NCBI GenBank assembly: GCA_029238935.1
Contig: JAQZBN010000031.1
Span: forward strand, 1-64,000
DNA: 64,000 bases
Source of the DNA: Herbinix sp.
GTDB taxonomy: Bacteria; Bacillota; Clostridia; Lachnospirales; Lachnospiraceae
Direction: 5' to 3'
Below are positions 1 to 8,369 of this stretch, one piece after another; within the stretch, counting starts at the first letter, position 1, and each line of letters opens with the position of its first letter. Below the pieces are notes generated by a model. That model worked only from the letters and a program-made list of their open reading frames with translations, did not search any database and was not told where the DNA came from. A program made the translations under genes and the position numbers.

Positions 1-345
1 GATGGAAAAACAAATACAAAATGGTGTGCAACTGGTCCCGCTCCTCATAATATTATAGTTGATCTTGGTGAAATTAAAGTGGTCAGTGAAGTTTATATGG
101 CCCATGCAGAAAAAGGAAATGAAAGCCCTGACATGAACACGTTATGGTATACCATTGAAACTAGTGTGGATGGAAAGATCTTTGAACCTGCCATTGAAGC
201 TAAGACAAATACTGCAGCTGAAACGTTAGACACTTTCAGGCCAAGAGAAGCACGTTATGTTAAAGTCACAGCGATAAAGCCGACACAGGGTTCGGATTCA
301 GCCGTTCGTATTTATGAAGTTCAAGTTCATGGGTTAAATAAATAA
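1..345 (+). CDS. C-terminal part of an F5/8 type C (discoidin/CBM32) domain protein
   Basis: The reading frame is open from the first base of the window and stops at 343-345, so only the last 114 residues are visible. They read as the second half of a discoidin-like carbohydrate-binding domain: a Trp-Cys pair near the start, an 'IIVDLGE' strand, 'YTIETSVDGKIF' and 'REARYVKVTA', and a closing 'RIYEVQVHG' strand. These are the usual landmarks of CBM32 modules, which bind sugars at the C-terminus of secreted glycoside hydrolases. The parent protein is therefore probably a secreted or wall-bound glycosidase (inference). No anchor motif follows the domain. Confidence 0.8.
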   Translation, partial: DGKTNTKWCATGPAPHNIIVDLGEIKVVSEVYMAHAEKGNESPDMNTLWYTIETSVDGKIFEPAIEAKTNTAAETLDTFRPREARYVKVTAIKPTQGSDSAVRIYEVQVHGLNK

Positions 346-551
346 ACGCTGTTGCTTATGGTATGTTCATCATTATTCATTCGATTGATTTAATTTATAT
401 CATACAAAGCAAAATCAATAATACAGAAAATCAGCTTCTGATTTATCCATATAGGATCAGAGTACTACTATTTGAGATTGACAGAGTATTTGTTGAACCG
501 TAGTATAGTTCTGTTGAAAAACTGTATAACAATTGGATATTTATATACTTT

Positions 552-590
552 TAAAAGGGCATGAAAACATAAATTTTCACGCCCTTTTTT
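552..590 (+). terminator. Rho-independent terminator
   Basis: A 15-bp stem (AAAAGGGCATGAAAA against TTTTCACGCCCTTTT, one mismatch) with a short loop runs into a T tract at 585-590. It probably ends the transcript of the partial gene at the left edge. Confidence 0.75.
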
Positions 591-817
591 ACTTGGGTTA
601 TTATCTTGTGGAGATATTGAAGAATTGCTTTTGAAAGATTTTATTATTACCGATTACACCATCTGTACCTAAAAGCTGAAACCGCAACCTGAATAATTAA
701 AAAACTTTTATACCACAGCAGTAACAAGAATATTGCTGAGAAATGCAAGGATGAAAAAAGGATTTTATATGATCAATTGTTTTAAGTAAGAAAAATGATA
801 TACTTTCGACCATTTAA

Positions 818-826
818 TGCTATAAT
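818..826 (+). promoter_or_regulatory. Extended -10 promoter of the diguanylate cyclase gene
   Basis: TG-C-TATAAT is a perfect extended -10 element; the -35 region is weak, which such promoters tolerate. Transcription would start near 833. The TTG codon at 826 that could open the downstream frame lies inside this element, so it is unlikely to be used for translation. Confidence 0.55.
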
Positions 827-867
827 TGGTTAATGAAGTAGACTTTATGTTATGGGGAATGGAAGAT

Positions 868-1986
868 ATGGAGAATTTTAAGACCTTAGATTCTAGTATA
901 ATAGCAATCATAATATTAATATTTATTTATTATAATGCCAGGAACCGGCTAGAAAAGGTATTCATTAGTAATAAAGTCTTTCTCGGTTTGGTAAGAGCAA
1001 ATATATTTTTAATACTGAGTGATATAGGAGCATGGGTATTTGATGGACTGCCTGGGATTCATTTTCTACTGCTGAATAAGATATTTAATCTTTTACTCTT
1101 TGTTGTAGAACCTGTCACAGGAACCTTGTGGATTTTATATGTATGTTATCAGATGAAACAGAATGAAAAGCGGATAGAAAGAATGAAGTACTATTTAGCA
1201 GCATTACTCCTGATAAATGGGGTAATGTCTGTAGTAAGTTTGCACACTGGCTGGTTTTTCTATGTGAATAGTAGCAATTTATACTCCCGGGGATCCTTAT
1301 ATTTGATACATATTCTTTATTGCTATATCCTATTAATCTACTCTATGTATTACGTATACAAGAATAGGAGAAGGATAGAAAAAAGGTATTATTATTCAAT
1401 GCTGGTATTCATATTGCCGATCACAATTGGAGCAACGATTCAAATTATATTTTATGGGTGGGCACTCGCTTGGACCGGTATGATGGTATCACTTTTAATC
1501 ATTTATTTTAATATTCAAGATTCCAGTTTGATTACGGATTATCTAACAGGAGTATATAATAGAAGGCAATTAGATAAGTATCTTGTGATAAGAGTTAAAA
1601 ATAGCACAGAAACTAAAACTTTTTCTGCAATTCTAATAGATCTGGATGGATTTAAAAAGATTAATGATACATTTGGTCATGATATTGGAGATGAAGCAAT
1701 AAAGGATGCTGCTCAAATAATTAAGAGATCGTTAAGTAGAGAAGATTTTGTAGCAAGATATGGTGGAGATGAATTTTTTGCAATATTAAATACCAGTGAT
1801 AAAGATATTCTTGAAGCTGAAGTTTCAATATTAAGAGATAATGTAGAGAAATTTAATCAGGAGTCTGAAAAAGGGTACAAGCTAAGTTTTGCGATAGGAT
1901 ATGCTGTATATGATTATAAGATGAGGATGAAGCCAGATGATTTTTTCAGGTATATTGATACTCTTATGTATAGCAATAAAGGATAA
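868..1986 (+). CDS. Membrane diguanylate cyclase (GGDEF domain)
   Basis: Makes c-di-GMP from two GTP at the membrane. About the first 210 residues carry six or seven hydrophobic segments, a membrane sensor module I cannot name. A GGDEF domain follows, opening with 'DYLTGVYNRRQ' near residue 224 and carrying an intact GGDEF signature at 299-303. The inhibitory I-site is not canonical: the residue three before the key Asp is Ser instead of Arg, so product inhibition may be weak. I chose ATG 868 because GGGGA lies 9 nt upstream. The longer frames starting at 826 (TTG) or 847 overlap or crowd the promoter. No EAL or HD-GYP domain is attached. Confidence 0.85.
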   Translation: MENFKTLDSSIIAIIILIFIYYNARNRLEKVFISNKVFLGLVRANIFLILSDIGAWVFDGLPGIHFLLLNKIFNLLLFVVEPVTGTLWILYVCYQMKQNEKRIERMKYYLAALLLINGVMSVVSLHTGWFFYVNSSNLYSRGSLYLIHILYCYILLIYSMYYVYKNRRRIEKRYYYSMLVFILPITIGATIQIIFYGWALAWTGMMVSLLIIYFNIQDSSLITDYLTGVYNRRQLDKYLVIRVKNSTETKTFSAILIDLDGFKKINDTFGHDIGDEAIKDAAQIIKRSLSREDFVARYGGDEFFAILNTSDKDILEAEVSILRDNVEKFNQESEKGYKLSFAIGYAVYDYKMRMKPDDFFRYIDTLMYSNKG

Positions 1987-2049
1987 ATAAGATTATATTT
2001 GAAGTTCTTTAGGGTTATACTAACAAAAAATATCAGGAGATAATGGATA

Positions 2050-2919
2050 ATGAAAGATAATGAGATGTATACCCCACAAGAAATTCATGGTCAGACTCAA
2101 CCTACCCCGGGAAAGGAAAGCCGAATGGAGCCGGAACCAATCTATGATAATCCAGATTATAAAGGAACCGGTAGGTTAAAGGGAAAAACAGCTATTATAA
2201 CAGGAGGAGACAGTGGAATTGGCAGAGCTATCTCGGTAGCTTATGCAAAGGAAGGTTGCAATGTTGTCATTGTATATAATATTGCAGATGATGATGCAAA
2301 TACTACGAAGCAAATAGTAGAGGGCTATCAGAGCAAAGCGTTATTAATGAAAGGGGATATTGGCGATAGCAATTTCTGCAACCAAATTGTTGAGAAGACC
2401 ATGCAAGAATTCAATACCTTGGATATTATTATTAATAATGCAGCCGAACAGCATCTCCAAAAGAGATTGGAGGATATCACAGATGAACAGTTACAGAGGA
2501 CTTTTCAGACTAACATCTTTGGTATGTTTTATTTAACGAGAGCAGCACTTCCACATCTTAAGGAAAATAGTATTATATTAAATACGAGCTCTGTTACAGC
2601 TTTTAAAGGAAATGCAGACTTACTAGATTATTCCGCTACAAAAGGTGCAATCACTGCCTTTACCAGATCCTTGTCTGCGAATCTGGCGGATCGAAAGATT
2701 AGGGTAAATCAAGTTGCACCTGGTCCTATCTGGACTCCATTAATAGTTTCTACTCTAGATGAGAATACTGTAGGAACATTCGGAAAGGACACACCGTTAA
2801 AGCGGCCTGGGCAGCCTGTAGAGGTGGCTGAGGCGTATGTATTTTTGGCTTCGGATGCATCTACTTATATTACAGGCCAGACCATCCATATCAATGGTGG
2901 TACAATCGTTAACGGATAA
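2050..2919 (+). CDS. SDR family oxidoreductase (YhdF/YhxC-like)
   Basis: A 289-residue NAD(P)-dependent short-chain dehydrogenase. A polar N-terminal extension of about 45 residues rich in Pro and Glu precedes the Rossmann fold, as in the B. subtilis YhdF/YhxC and general-stress-protein-39 group. The cofactor motif TGGDSGIG is at residues 51-58, an 'NNAA' segment follows, and the catalytic Tyr194-x3-Lys198 (YSATK) is intact; '[11 protein letters not shown]' closes the fold. The substrate cannot be read from sequence. An AGGAGA site lies about 10 nt upstream of the ATG. It stands alone and is ended by the hairpin at 3027-3063. Confidence 0.9.
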   Translation: MKDNEMYTPQEIHGQTQPTPGKESRMEPEPIYDNPDYKGTGRLKGKTAIITGGDSGIGRAISVAYAKEGCNVVIVYNIADDDANTTKQIVEGYQSKALLMKGDIGDSNFCNQIVEKTMQEFNTLDIIINNAAEQHLQKRLEDITDEQLQRTFQTNIFGMFYLTRAALPHLKENSIILNTSSVTAFKGNADLLDYSATKGAITAFTRSLSANLADRKIRVNQVAPGPIWTPLIVSTLDENTVGTFGKDTPLKRPGQPVEVAEAYVFLASDASTYITGQTIHINGGTIVNG

Positions 2920-3026
2920 TTGAAGACCCTTAAATTAAATAACACAGAGATTAAGAAGATCGTAATTGTTAATAAAAAATGCTCCTACTTAGTATTTGTA
3001 AAGTTACTTTATTCCCGTTGACAAAC

Positions 3027-3063
3027 AACCCTCTATGCTAGATTGCATTTGGCATAGAGGGTT
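3027..3063. terminator. Terminator between convergent genes
   Basis: A perfect 12-bp stem (AACCCTCTATGC / GCATAGAGGGTT) with a 13-nt loop and a T-rich tail. It sits between the SDR gene and the convergent amidase gene and could serve both. Confidence 0.75.
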
Positions 3064-3154
3064 ATTTTAATCTTTACGCCCCGGTTTACATATTATTGGA
3101 AGAAACATACTATTATCATAAAAATGCTAAGATACTTATGCTTATATACTCATA

Positions 3155-4084
3155 CTATACCGTATACCAAAGACTTGCTTTATTTATATTTAGTTCGTCA
3201 TATGTTTTATAGAAGTATTCACAGGTACTTGTATTGATAAAGGCAGTATATTTTGTATAATCATATTCCTCTCGATTAGTAATAACAGCTCCCTTCGGAA
3301 TAGAGACATTTCCCATAATATGGAAGCATGCGTTAAGAGCTTCTTTGCTATCTTTCGGTTTCGGTATATGTGATTTTAGATAAGCAACTCGAATGAAACG
3401 CTCCGGTGAGGTGAAACCACCGGGTAGAGTGGTAGTACCTCCACCTTGCCCAAACGGAGTTAATAAAACATTGTTCCAGACCACATCCTCTGATTGCGTC
3501 GGAGATGTATTACTATAATTTCTCAAATTTGTTAGATGCCAATGAATATCTGGACTATTCGCCATTATACCGATGGGATTATCGATTAATTCCAATCCTC
3601 TGCTGGTAGGCTCAATGATTACACAAGCACCACTTCGATCGGTGGCGATCCAGTGTAACGGTGCTATCGTATGTGTAACAGGATCCGGAATACCTATTAT
3701 TGATACATTTTTAAGTAGATCAGGTAATTCATTTACTGAAGTACAACTACCCAGAATATAATGAAGAAAATCTATGGATGCAATCGAGTCGGAGGAGGTA
3801 TCCGTTAATGATGTACCATACTGGGCATATCCGGCAAAATATAACGCGGCAGCAGCAAAGCCTTTTTCATTAACACCATCAAAAAGTCCAAACATGCCAT
3901 CCAGCTCTTGTCCAAGACCTATCATTCTGTAGGAGTCTATCATTTGACAATTGTTTAAACTGTTATACCATACATAGGATTTAGGAATGATATAGAGCTG
4001 AGGTATTATAGCATGTGAAAAGTCCATGGTTCTTCCGAAAAAAACTTCATTCGATCGAGTTTGTAAGGTCATAGCTGTACACAT
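3155..4084 (-). CDS. Linear amide C-N hydrolase, choloylglycine hydrolase family
   Basis: A 309-residue Ntn-type hydrolase of the penicillin V acylase/bile salt hydrolase family. Met1 is followed by Cys2, which becomes the catalytic N-terminal nucleophile after Met removal. The partner residues Arg18 and Asp21 are in 'FGRTMDF'. The downstream 'MANSPDIHWH' Asn and the 'SPERFIRVAYL' Arg fit the remaining active-site positions. AGAGGA lies 8 nt before the ATG. Whether it cleaves bile salts, acyl-homoserine lactones or penicillin V cannot be decided by eye; the family is mixed in substrate. No signal peptide is present, so it acts in the cytoplasm. Confidence 0.9.
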   Translation of the reverse strand: MCTAMTLQTRSNEVFFGRTMDFSHAIIPQLYIIPKSYVWYNSLNNCQMIDSYRMIGLGQELDGMFGLFDGVNEKGFAAAALYFAGYAQYGTSLTDTSSDSIASIDFLHYILGSCTSVNELPDLLKNVSIIGIPDPVTHTIAPLHWIATDRSGACVIIEPTSRGLELIDNPIGIMANSPDIHWHLTNLRNYSNTSPTQSEDVVWNNVLLTPFGQGGGTTTLPGGFTSPERFIRVAYLKSHIPKPKDSKEALNACFHIMGNVSIPKGAVITNREEYDYTKYTAFINTSTCEYFYKTYDELNINKASLWYTV

Positions 4085-4150
4085 ATAAAATCCTCTGGAA
4101 CATTGTTTCTATAATATATGAAAATGAACAATCAATGTGAACTGACTGAT

Positions 4151-4855
4151 TTATAAGTCTGTTTCCACTAACTGACATAACTTATATAACGAAGAAATGC
4201 TTTTAATTTGTGAACGGTTCATTTGATTTAATTGGACATGTATATTATCTAAAAATCGTTCAATATCTTCACGATTTGAATAATCAAAAGCTTCGTAGGT
4301 TTCCTTCATTGTACGAAAAAAATGCTTCAGCCTGTGAGTTTGAACGGACAGTTTAATGGCATTTAGCGTTAAAACTTGTCGTACGTGTTCATTGGTATAG
4401 ATACGATATTTATTCTCTTTATTTCTTTCCGGAAATAAAAGTCCAGCTTTTTCCCAATAGCGAATAGTAGTAACAGGTATACCTGTTTCTTTACTTATTT
4501 CTCCTATGTTCAATTCTTTTGTATTGGATGTATCAAACTTCGTATGGAGCAGCATTTCAACGGTTTTTTTATACGTTAGTTTTTCATTCCATAAATCAGC
4601 TTGCGCTTTGTTAGCAATCCATAAGGCCTCATCAATATGTCCTTCTTTTACTTTTGCCATAACCTTTGCAATAAAAGTTAAATCAAATGCAGGTAACATT
4701 TCCCTAACACAAATAAAATATGCCAAATGTGTCTCAGTATAATTCCTATACCCGGTGGTAGAGCGGGATGCTGGGGGTACTAAACCTCTATCTTCATACC
4801 TTCTTAAAGTTGTTGTACTTATATTAAGTAGTTTCGCTATATCTATGGGTCGCAT
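4151..4855 (-). CDS. MerR-family regulator with two tandem DNA-binding domains
   Basis: This 234-residue protein contains two winged-helix MerR headpieces in one chain. The first (about residues 2-70) has 'IAKLLNISTTTLRRYEDRGLV' character; the second (about 117-185) reads 'IGEISKETGIPVTTIRYWEKAG'. A predicted helical segment follows. Ordinary MerR proteins have one headpiece and dimerise through a C-terminal coiled coil, so this one may bind as a pseudo-dimer (inference). No cysteine cluster for metals and no drug-binding domain is visible. AGAGGTG precedes the ATG by 9 nt. The gene has its own promoter with a palindrome over the -10 box, suggesting autoregulation. Its target is unknown. Confidence 0.85.
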   Translation of the reverse strand: MRPIDIAKLLNISTTTLRRYEDRGLVPPASRSTTGYRNYTETHLAYFICVREMLPAFDLTFIAKVMAKVKEGHIDEALWIANKAQADLWNEKLTYKKTVEMLLHTKFDTSNTKELNIGEISKETGIPVTTIRYWEKAGLLFPERNKENKYRIYTNEHVRQVLTLNAIKLSVQTHRLKHFFRTMKETYEAFDYSNREDIERFLDNIHVQLNQMNRSQIKSISSLYKLCQLVETDL

Positions 4856-4875
4856 TGATATACACCTCTTTTTTG

Positions 4876-4916
4876 TAATGTAGTAACATTATACTAATTG
4901 CATAAGGTTTTAACAA
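4876..4916 (-). promoter_or_regulatory. Promoter and likely operator of the tandem MerR gene
   Basis: On the minus strand, TTGTTA (4911-4916) and TATAAT (4888-4893) are 17 nt apart. The palindrome TAATGT-N4-ACATTA (4876-4891) overlaps the -10 box and start site, where an autorepressor would bind. Assigning it to the MerR protein is inference. Confidence 0.5.
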
Positions 4917-5120
4917 GGATATTACTTATAAGTAGGAATTTATTTTAAAAAAGCTTACTCGTTGCGATAGAGTTGTATAATAATTATTAGATGAATAAAA
5001 CTGTTTCTTTACGCTCCTATAAGAAGGAGTGTTGATAATTCATATGAAAAAACAAATAAGCATATCGTAGAGTTTTTAAGTCATGATAAATGTTTATAGA
5101 ATTTTAAGAGGAGATTATTT

Positions 5121-5498
5121 ATGGATAACTATACATATGAAGATTTTGAAAAAGCTCTTAAAACAATGGCCTCAATGATAAGCAGGTCCGAGAAAGTACA
5201 AACAAAGTTGAAAGAGGGTTCACCTCAAGCATCGCTTACTAGGAATAGGTTGAAAGCACTCTATCTATCATCATCACTGATATTAAAGGAATTAAATGGA
5301 AATGTAACAATGGATAATTTCTCTAAAGAAGATTTAGAAAAAGCACTTCCACCAATTATCTCAACCATGAATAAGTGCATAAAAGTCAGAGAAAAGTTAA
5401 AAGAAGGGAATCCTCAATTATCGCTTACTATGAATATGATAACATCGCTCGAGATAGCATCATCATTAATTAAAAAGGAGCTAAACAAAAGAGGTTGA
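5121..5498 (+). CDS. Hypothetical protein made of two repeated ~62-residue units
   Basis: I do not recognise the family. The 125 residues split into two similar halves: each opens with 'MDN(Y/F)..ED(F/L)EKAL', continues with a helical stretch and 'KLKEG(S/N)PQ.SLT.N', and ends with 'SSL(I)..KELN'. The second copy even starts with its own Met at about residue 65. Both halves look purely helical, soluble and charged. AAGAGGAGA precedes the ATG. A 15-bp perfect hairpin lies about 110 bp after the stop. A small helical-bundle or partner-binding protein is the most that can be said. Confidence 0.65.
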   Translation: MDNYTYEDFEKALKTMASMISRSEKVQTKLKEGSPQASLTRNRLKALYLSSSLILKELNGNVTMDNFSKEDLEKALPPIISTMNKCIKVREKLKEGNPQLSLTMNMITSLEIASSLIKKELNKRG

Positions 5499-5607
5499 AA
5501 TATCGTGGCTGTGTGCAATGATCATTATGGAGTAGTTGAGATTTGCTTATGTCATTTAAAAGCAATTGTAAGGATAAATACTAAGAGGTACAAATTAAGA
5601 TTATAAA

Positions 5608-5642
5608 GAAACAGCTTCTTCGGTTTTCGAAGAAGCTGTTTC
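5608..5642. terminator. Perfect 15-bp hairpin, terminator-like
   Basis: GAAACAGCTTCTTCG pairs perfectly with CGAAGAAGCTGTTTC around a 5-nt loop. The T tract after the stem is short (TTTC), so it may be a weak terminator or an mRNA-end stabiliser for the preceding gene. Confidence 0.5.
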
Positions 5643-5649
5643 AAGCATA

Positions 5650-5667
5650 GTATAGTATACACTATAC
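5650..5667. promoter_or_regulatory. Palindromic operator candidate
   Basis: GTATAGT-ATAC-ACTATAC is a 7+7 inverted repeat about 90 bp before the double methyltransferase gene. It resembles the GTATAC-type half-sites of some GntR regulators and the palindrome at 49445-49463. No regulator is assigned. Confidence 0.3.
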
Positions 5668-5757
5668 CATAAGTTAAAATAAAAGTCTAGTAATATTTTT
5701 GTTACGCGTTACAATGAAGATACCGGTAAAAAAAGGATCCTTTACAAGGAGGTTATG

Positions 5758-7164
5758 ATGAATTCAAAAGTTATTGATTGGTATGAACAAAAAGAACATA
5801 TTGATGAAATGAAGAGTTGGGATAAAGGAAAGTTAAAGATTTGGGAACAACAGGTAGCAGATAGGTTTCCTCGTGGAGCAAAAATTCTTGATATTGGAAG
5901 TGGAATGGGAAGGGAGGCATTTTCTCTTTACAAGCAGGGATTTGAGGTAATCGGACTTGATATTTCTAATTATGCAGTAGAGAAAGCAAGGGAAGAATCA
6001 TGGAAGGCAAATAATAAGGTGGAATTCTATCACTATGATGGAAATTTATTTCCTTTTGACGACGAGGCCTTTGATATCGTAATTCTATGGAATCAGACCT
6101 TTGGATTGCTATACGGAGATGATTACAAGAAAAGCTTTCTACTAGAATGTAAGCGTGTTTTAAAACCCGGAGGGCTGTTTAGTTATTCGGGGCATGATCT
6201 GAAATACATAAGGGAACATTATGATTACTGTCTTGACGATGATAAATTTTACCCCTATCAGGAACGAGATATTTATTGGGAAACGTTCTCTCTTGAGGAA
6301 CTAGTAAATTACACGAAGCAGAATGATTTTAATATTCTGATGAGTGGTCAAGGCGAAATCTATGTACCGGAAGATGGTGTAGTACTATATTGTTTGTGCC
6401 AAAAAGGAAGCGGTTTCCAAATGAAAAAGGATAGTTCAACAGAATGCTGGAGTAAGGTTGGAGCAGAGGAATGGATTAAAGCTGCACAAAATAATGATTT
6501 CCGTAATTACTTTATTATGCCTTTTACTTTGCAAGCGATGGGAGAGGTTAAAGAAAAGCATATATTAGATATGGGTTGTGGAGAAGGAGGATATGCTAGA
6601 GCTCTGGCTGAGAAAGGTGCAGTTGTTACTGCGGTGGATTGTTCTGATACGATGTTAGCTTATGTTGATGACCAGGCAATCAAAACAGGGCTGGACATAA
6701 AGACTTTATTACAAAATTCGAATGATCTTAATAAAGTCATGGATAATGAGTATGATATTGTTTTATGTTCTATGATGCTAATGGATGTGGAAGATCTTGA
6801 AGGTACTTTAAAAGAAATCCATCGAGTACTAAAACCTACAGGCAAGGTATTTATTTCTATTCTTCATCCCTGCTATAAACCTAAGGAAAGCAAGTGGATA
6901 ATAGAAGAGGATGGTATTAGGGTGGTAGTTACAGATTATTTTTATCCTACGGAATGGATCGGTGAAATAAAAGGGATAAGTGCTCCGGTAGTTTATCGTC
7001 ATAGAACACTTTCAGACTATGTGAAAGCATTTACTAGATTTGGATTCCTATTAACCGATATGAACGAACCAATTCCTACCAAAGAACAGATGGAGCATTC
7101 AAAAAGAATAGAGTGGCTTAGTAAAATACCGATGTATCTGTTTATGGAACTGGAAAATAAATAA
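5758..7164 (+). CDS. Fusion of two class I SAM-dependent methyltransferases
   Basis: Two complete Rossmann-type methyltransferase domains in one chain of 468 residues. The first (about 1-215) has the SAM motif 'ILDIGSGMGREA' and acidic 'VIGLDIS'; the second (about 225-468) has 'ILDMGCGEGGYA' and 'VTAVDCS'. Substrates are unknown; both look like small-molecule enzymes. I chose ATG 5758 because AAGGAGG (5746-5752) is 5 nt upstream, against 2 nt for ATG 5755. The second domain begins at Met 6421, itself preceded by AAAAAGGAAG at 6401-6410, a remnant or active internal start site. Two formerly separate genes probably fused. The acetyltransferase gene follows 16 bp later, so they are likely co-transcribed. 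Confidence 0.85.
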   Translation: MNSKVIDWYEQKEHIDEMKSWDKGKLKIWEQQVADRFPRGAKILDIGSGMGREAFSLYKQGFEVIGLDISNYAVEKAREESWKANNKVEFYHYDGNLFPFDDEAFDIVILWNQTFGLLYGDDYKKSFLLECKRVLKPGGLFSYSGHDLKYIREHYDYCLDDDKFYPYQERDIYWETFSLEELVNYTKQNDFNILMSGQGEIYVPEDGVVLYCLCQKGSGFQMKKDSSTECWSKVGAEEWIKAAQNNDFRNYFIMPFTLQAMGEVKEKHILDMGCGEGGYARALAEKGAVVTAVDCSDTMLAYVDDQAIKTGLDIKTLLQNSNDLNKVMDNEYDIVLCSMMLMDVEDLEGTLKEIHRVLKPTGKVFISILHPCYKPKESKWIIEEDGIRVVVTDYFYPTEWIGEIKGISAPVVYRHRTLSDYVKAFTRFGFLLTDMNEPIPTKEQMEHSKRIEWLSKIPMYLFMELENK

Positions 7165-7180
7165 TGGAGGTGGAAGTTAT

Positions 7181-7657
7181 ATGATAACTCTTAGAAAAAT
7201 AACCTTAGAAAACCGACGGGAGTTATTTCGGTTAGAGGTATCGAAAGAACAACAAAAATATGTTGCATCAAATCTATCGAGCGTTGCATCCTGTTATGTA
7301 TTAGCTACGAATGGAGGCAGTCCTTTACCGTTTGCTATTTATGCTAAGGAGCAGATGGTAGGTTTTGTTATGATCGTGTATGGAAATACGGGTTATGATC
7401 AACCGGAAATGGCAGATAATAATTATTGCATTTTACGCCTAATGATTGGAGAGCAATATCAAAAACAAGGGTACGGACGAGAAGCTATGGCGAAAATATT
7501 AGACTACATACGTACATTTCCAGCAGGACCTGCCAAGTATTGTTGGATAGCCTATGAAGCAGATAACATCGTTGCGAAAAGACTTTATGAAAGTTTTGGC
7601 TTTTGTGAGAACGGTGAGATATATAATAATGAGCCTATCGCAGTGTTAGAATTATAG
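7181..7657 (+). CDS. GNAT N-acetyltransferase (BltD/PaiA-like)
   Basis: A 158-residue GCN5-type acetyltransferase. The acetyl-CoA loop motif is 'QYQKQGYGREAM' and the C-terminal 'AKRLYESFGF' helix-strand is typical of the fold. The arrangement is closest in feel to the spermidine/diamine acetyltransferases BltD and PaiA of Bacillus, but the substrate is not proven by sequence. GGAGGTGGAAG precedes the ATG. It follows the double methyltransferase gene by 16 bp and probably shares its transcript, suggesting a joint small-molecule modification role (inference). Confidence 0.85.
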   Translation: MITLRKITLENRRELFRLEVSKEQQKYVASNLSSVASCYVLATNGGSPLPFAIYAKEQMVGFVMIVYGNTGYDQPEMADNNYCILRLMIGEQYQKQGYGREAMAKILDYIRTFPAGPAKYCWIAYEADNIVAKRLYESFGFCENGEIYNNEPIAVLEL

Positions 7658-7700
7658 AATTAATCTTTATTATTTAGTATGGAATTGGAGGAAATAATGT

Positions 7701-8099
7701 ATGAAATCTTTAATATTATATTGTTCCACTTATAAAAGTCATACAGAGAAAATAGCTGAATTATTTTCAAAGAAAATCAATGCTGATTTATTAAATTTGA
7801 AGAATTCAAAGAATATTATGATTGATGAATATGATTTCATTGGGTTTGGGTCTGGTGTGTATAAGGAAAGCATGGCTCCTCAAATATTTAAATGTGTTGA
7901 TAAATTAAACTTAATGAATAAAGATGTTTTCGTCTTTTCAACAAGCGGCGTTGGTATGAGGTATTACAATATGAAATTAATAAAGCTATTAGAAGCAAAG
8001 GGAGCAAGATGTAAGGGGAGTTTTGCTTGTAAAGGAAGCTTTGTTAGCAGGGATTTTAGTGATAATAAAATATTTGAATTCAGTACGTTAAGTAATTGA
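7701..8099 (+). CDS. Short flavodoxin-domain protein
   Basis: A 132-residue flavodoxin-like protein. The FMN phosphate loop is 'YCSTYKSHTEKIAE' at the N-terminus, the 'FIGFGSGVYKESMAP' loop fits the first isoalloxazine loop, and 'FSTSGVGMRYY' the second. The family usually continues with a Gly/His-rich segment and a last helix after 'CKGSF', to about 150-170 residues. Here the reading stops after an unusual tail, 'DNKIFEFSTLSN', so the C-terminus may be truncated or frameshifted. GGAGGAAATAATGT lies before the ATG. It may be the last gene of the 5758-7657 transcript. Confidence 0.7.
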   Translation: MKSLILYCSTYKSHTEKIAELFSKKINADLLNLKNSKNIMIDEYDFIGFGSGVYKESMAPQIFKCVDKLNLMNKDVFVFSTSGVGMRYYNMKLIKLLEAKGARCKGSFACKGSFVSRDFSDNKIFEFSTLSN

Positions 8100-8179
8100 A
8101 GAAATACACACCAGTATCAAAATGCCTTTGTAGAAATAAAAGTGTATTTCATAGGAGTTAATGATAATTTTTTTTATAT

Positions 8180-8226
8180 AAAAGTCTGATTTCACATCCT
8201 GTCATAAGTTTTGAAATCAGACTTTT
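8180..8226. terminator. Hairpin terminator, first copy
   Basis: AAAAGTCTGATTTCA pairs perfectly with TGAAATCAGACTTTT (15 bp) and runs into TTTTT. It ends the flavodoxin transcript and is the first half of a duplicated element. Confidence 0.7.
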
Positions 8227-8322
8227 TACATATACCATAACTAGGGTAATCTGTTCTCGTTCACAATTTTTCACAATTTGTTCATGGGGTCAGGCACTGT
8301 TTCATACTGTTTCATATTTATC

Positions 8323-8369
8323 AAAAGTCTGATTTCAAATCCTGTCATAAGTTTTGAAATCAGACTTTT
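8323..8369. terminator. Hairpin terminator, second copy
   Basis: The same 15-bp stem as at 8180-8226, with arms at 8323-8337 and 8355-8369 and a T tract. It would work after the flavodoxin gene or as a bidirectional stop before the convergent transporter gene. Confidence 0.65.

Larger units (their letters stand above)
346..867. other. Intergenic region, 522 bp
   Basis: No supported gene. It holds a rho-independent terminator (552-590) about 200 bp after the upstream stop and an extended -10 promoter (818-826) for the next gene. The rest is AT-rich with no convincing coding frame. Confidence 0.6.
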
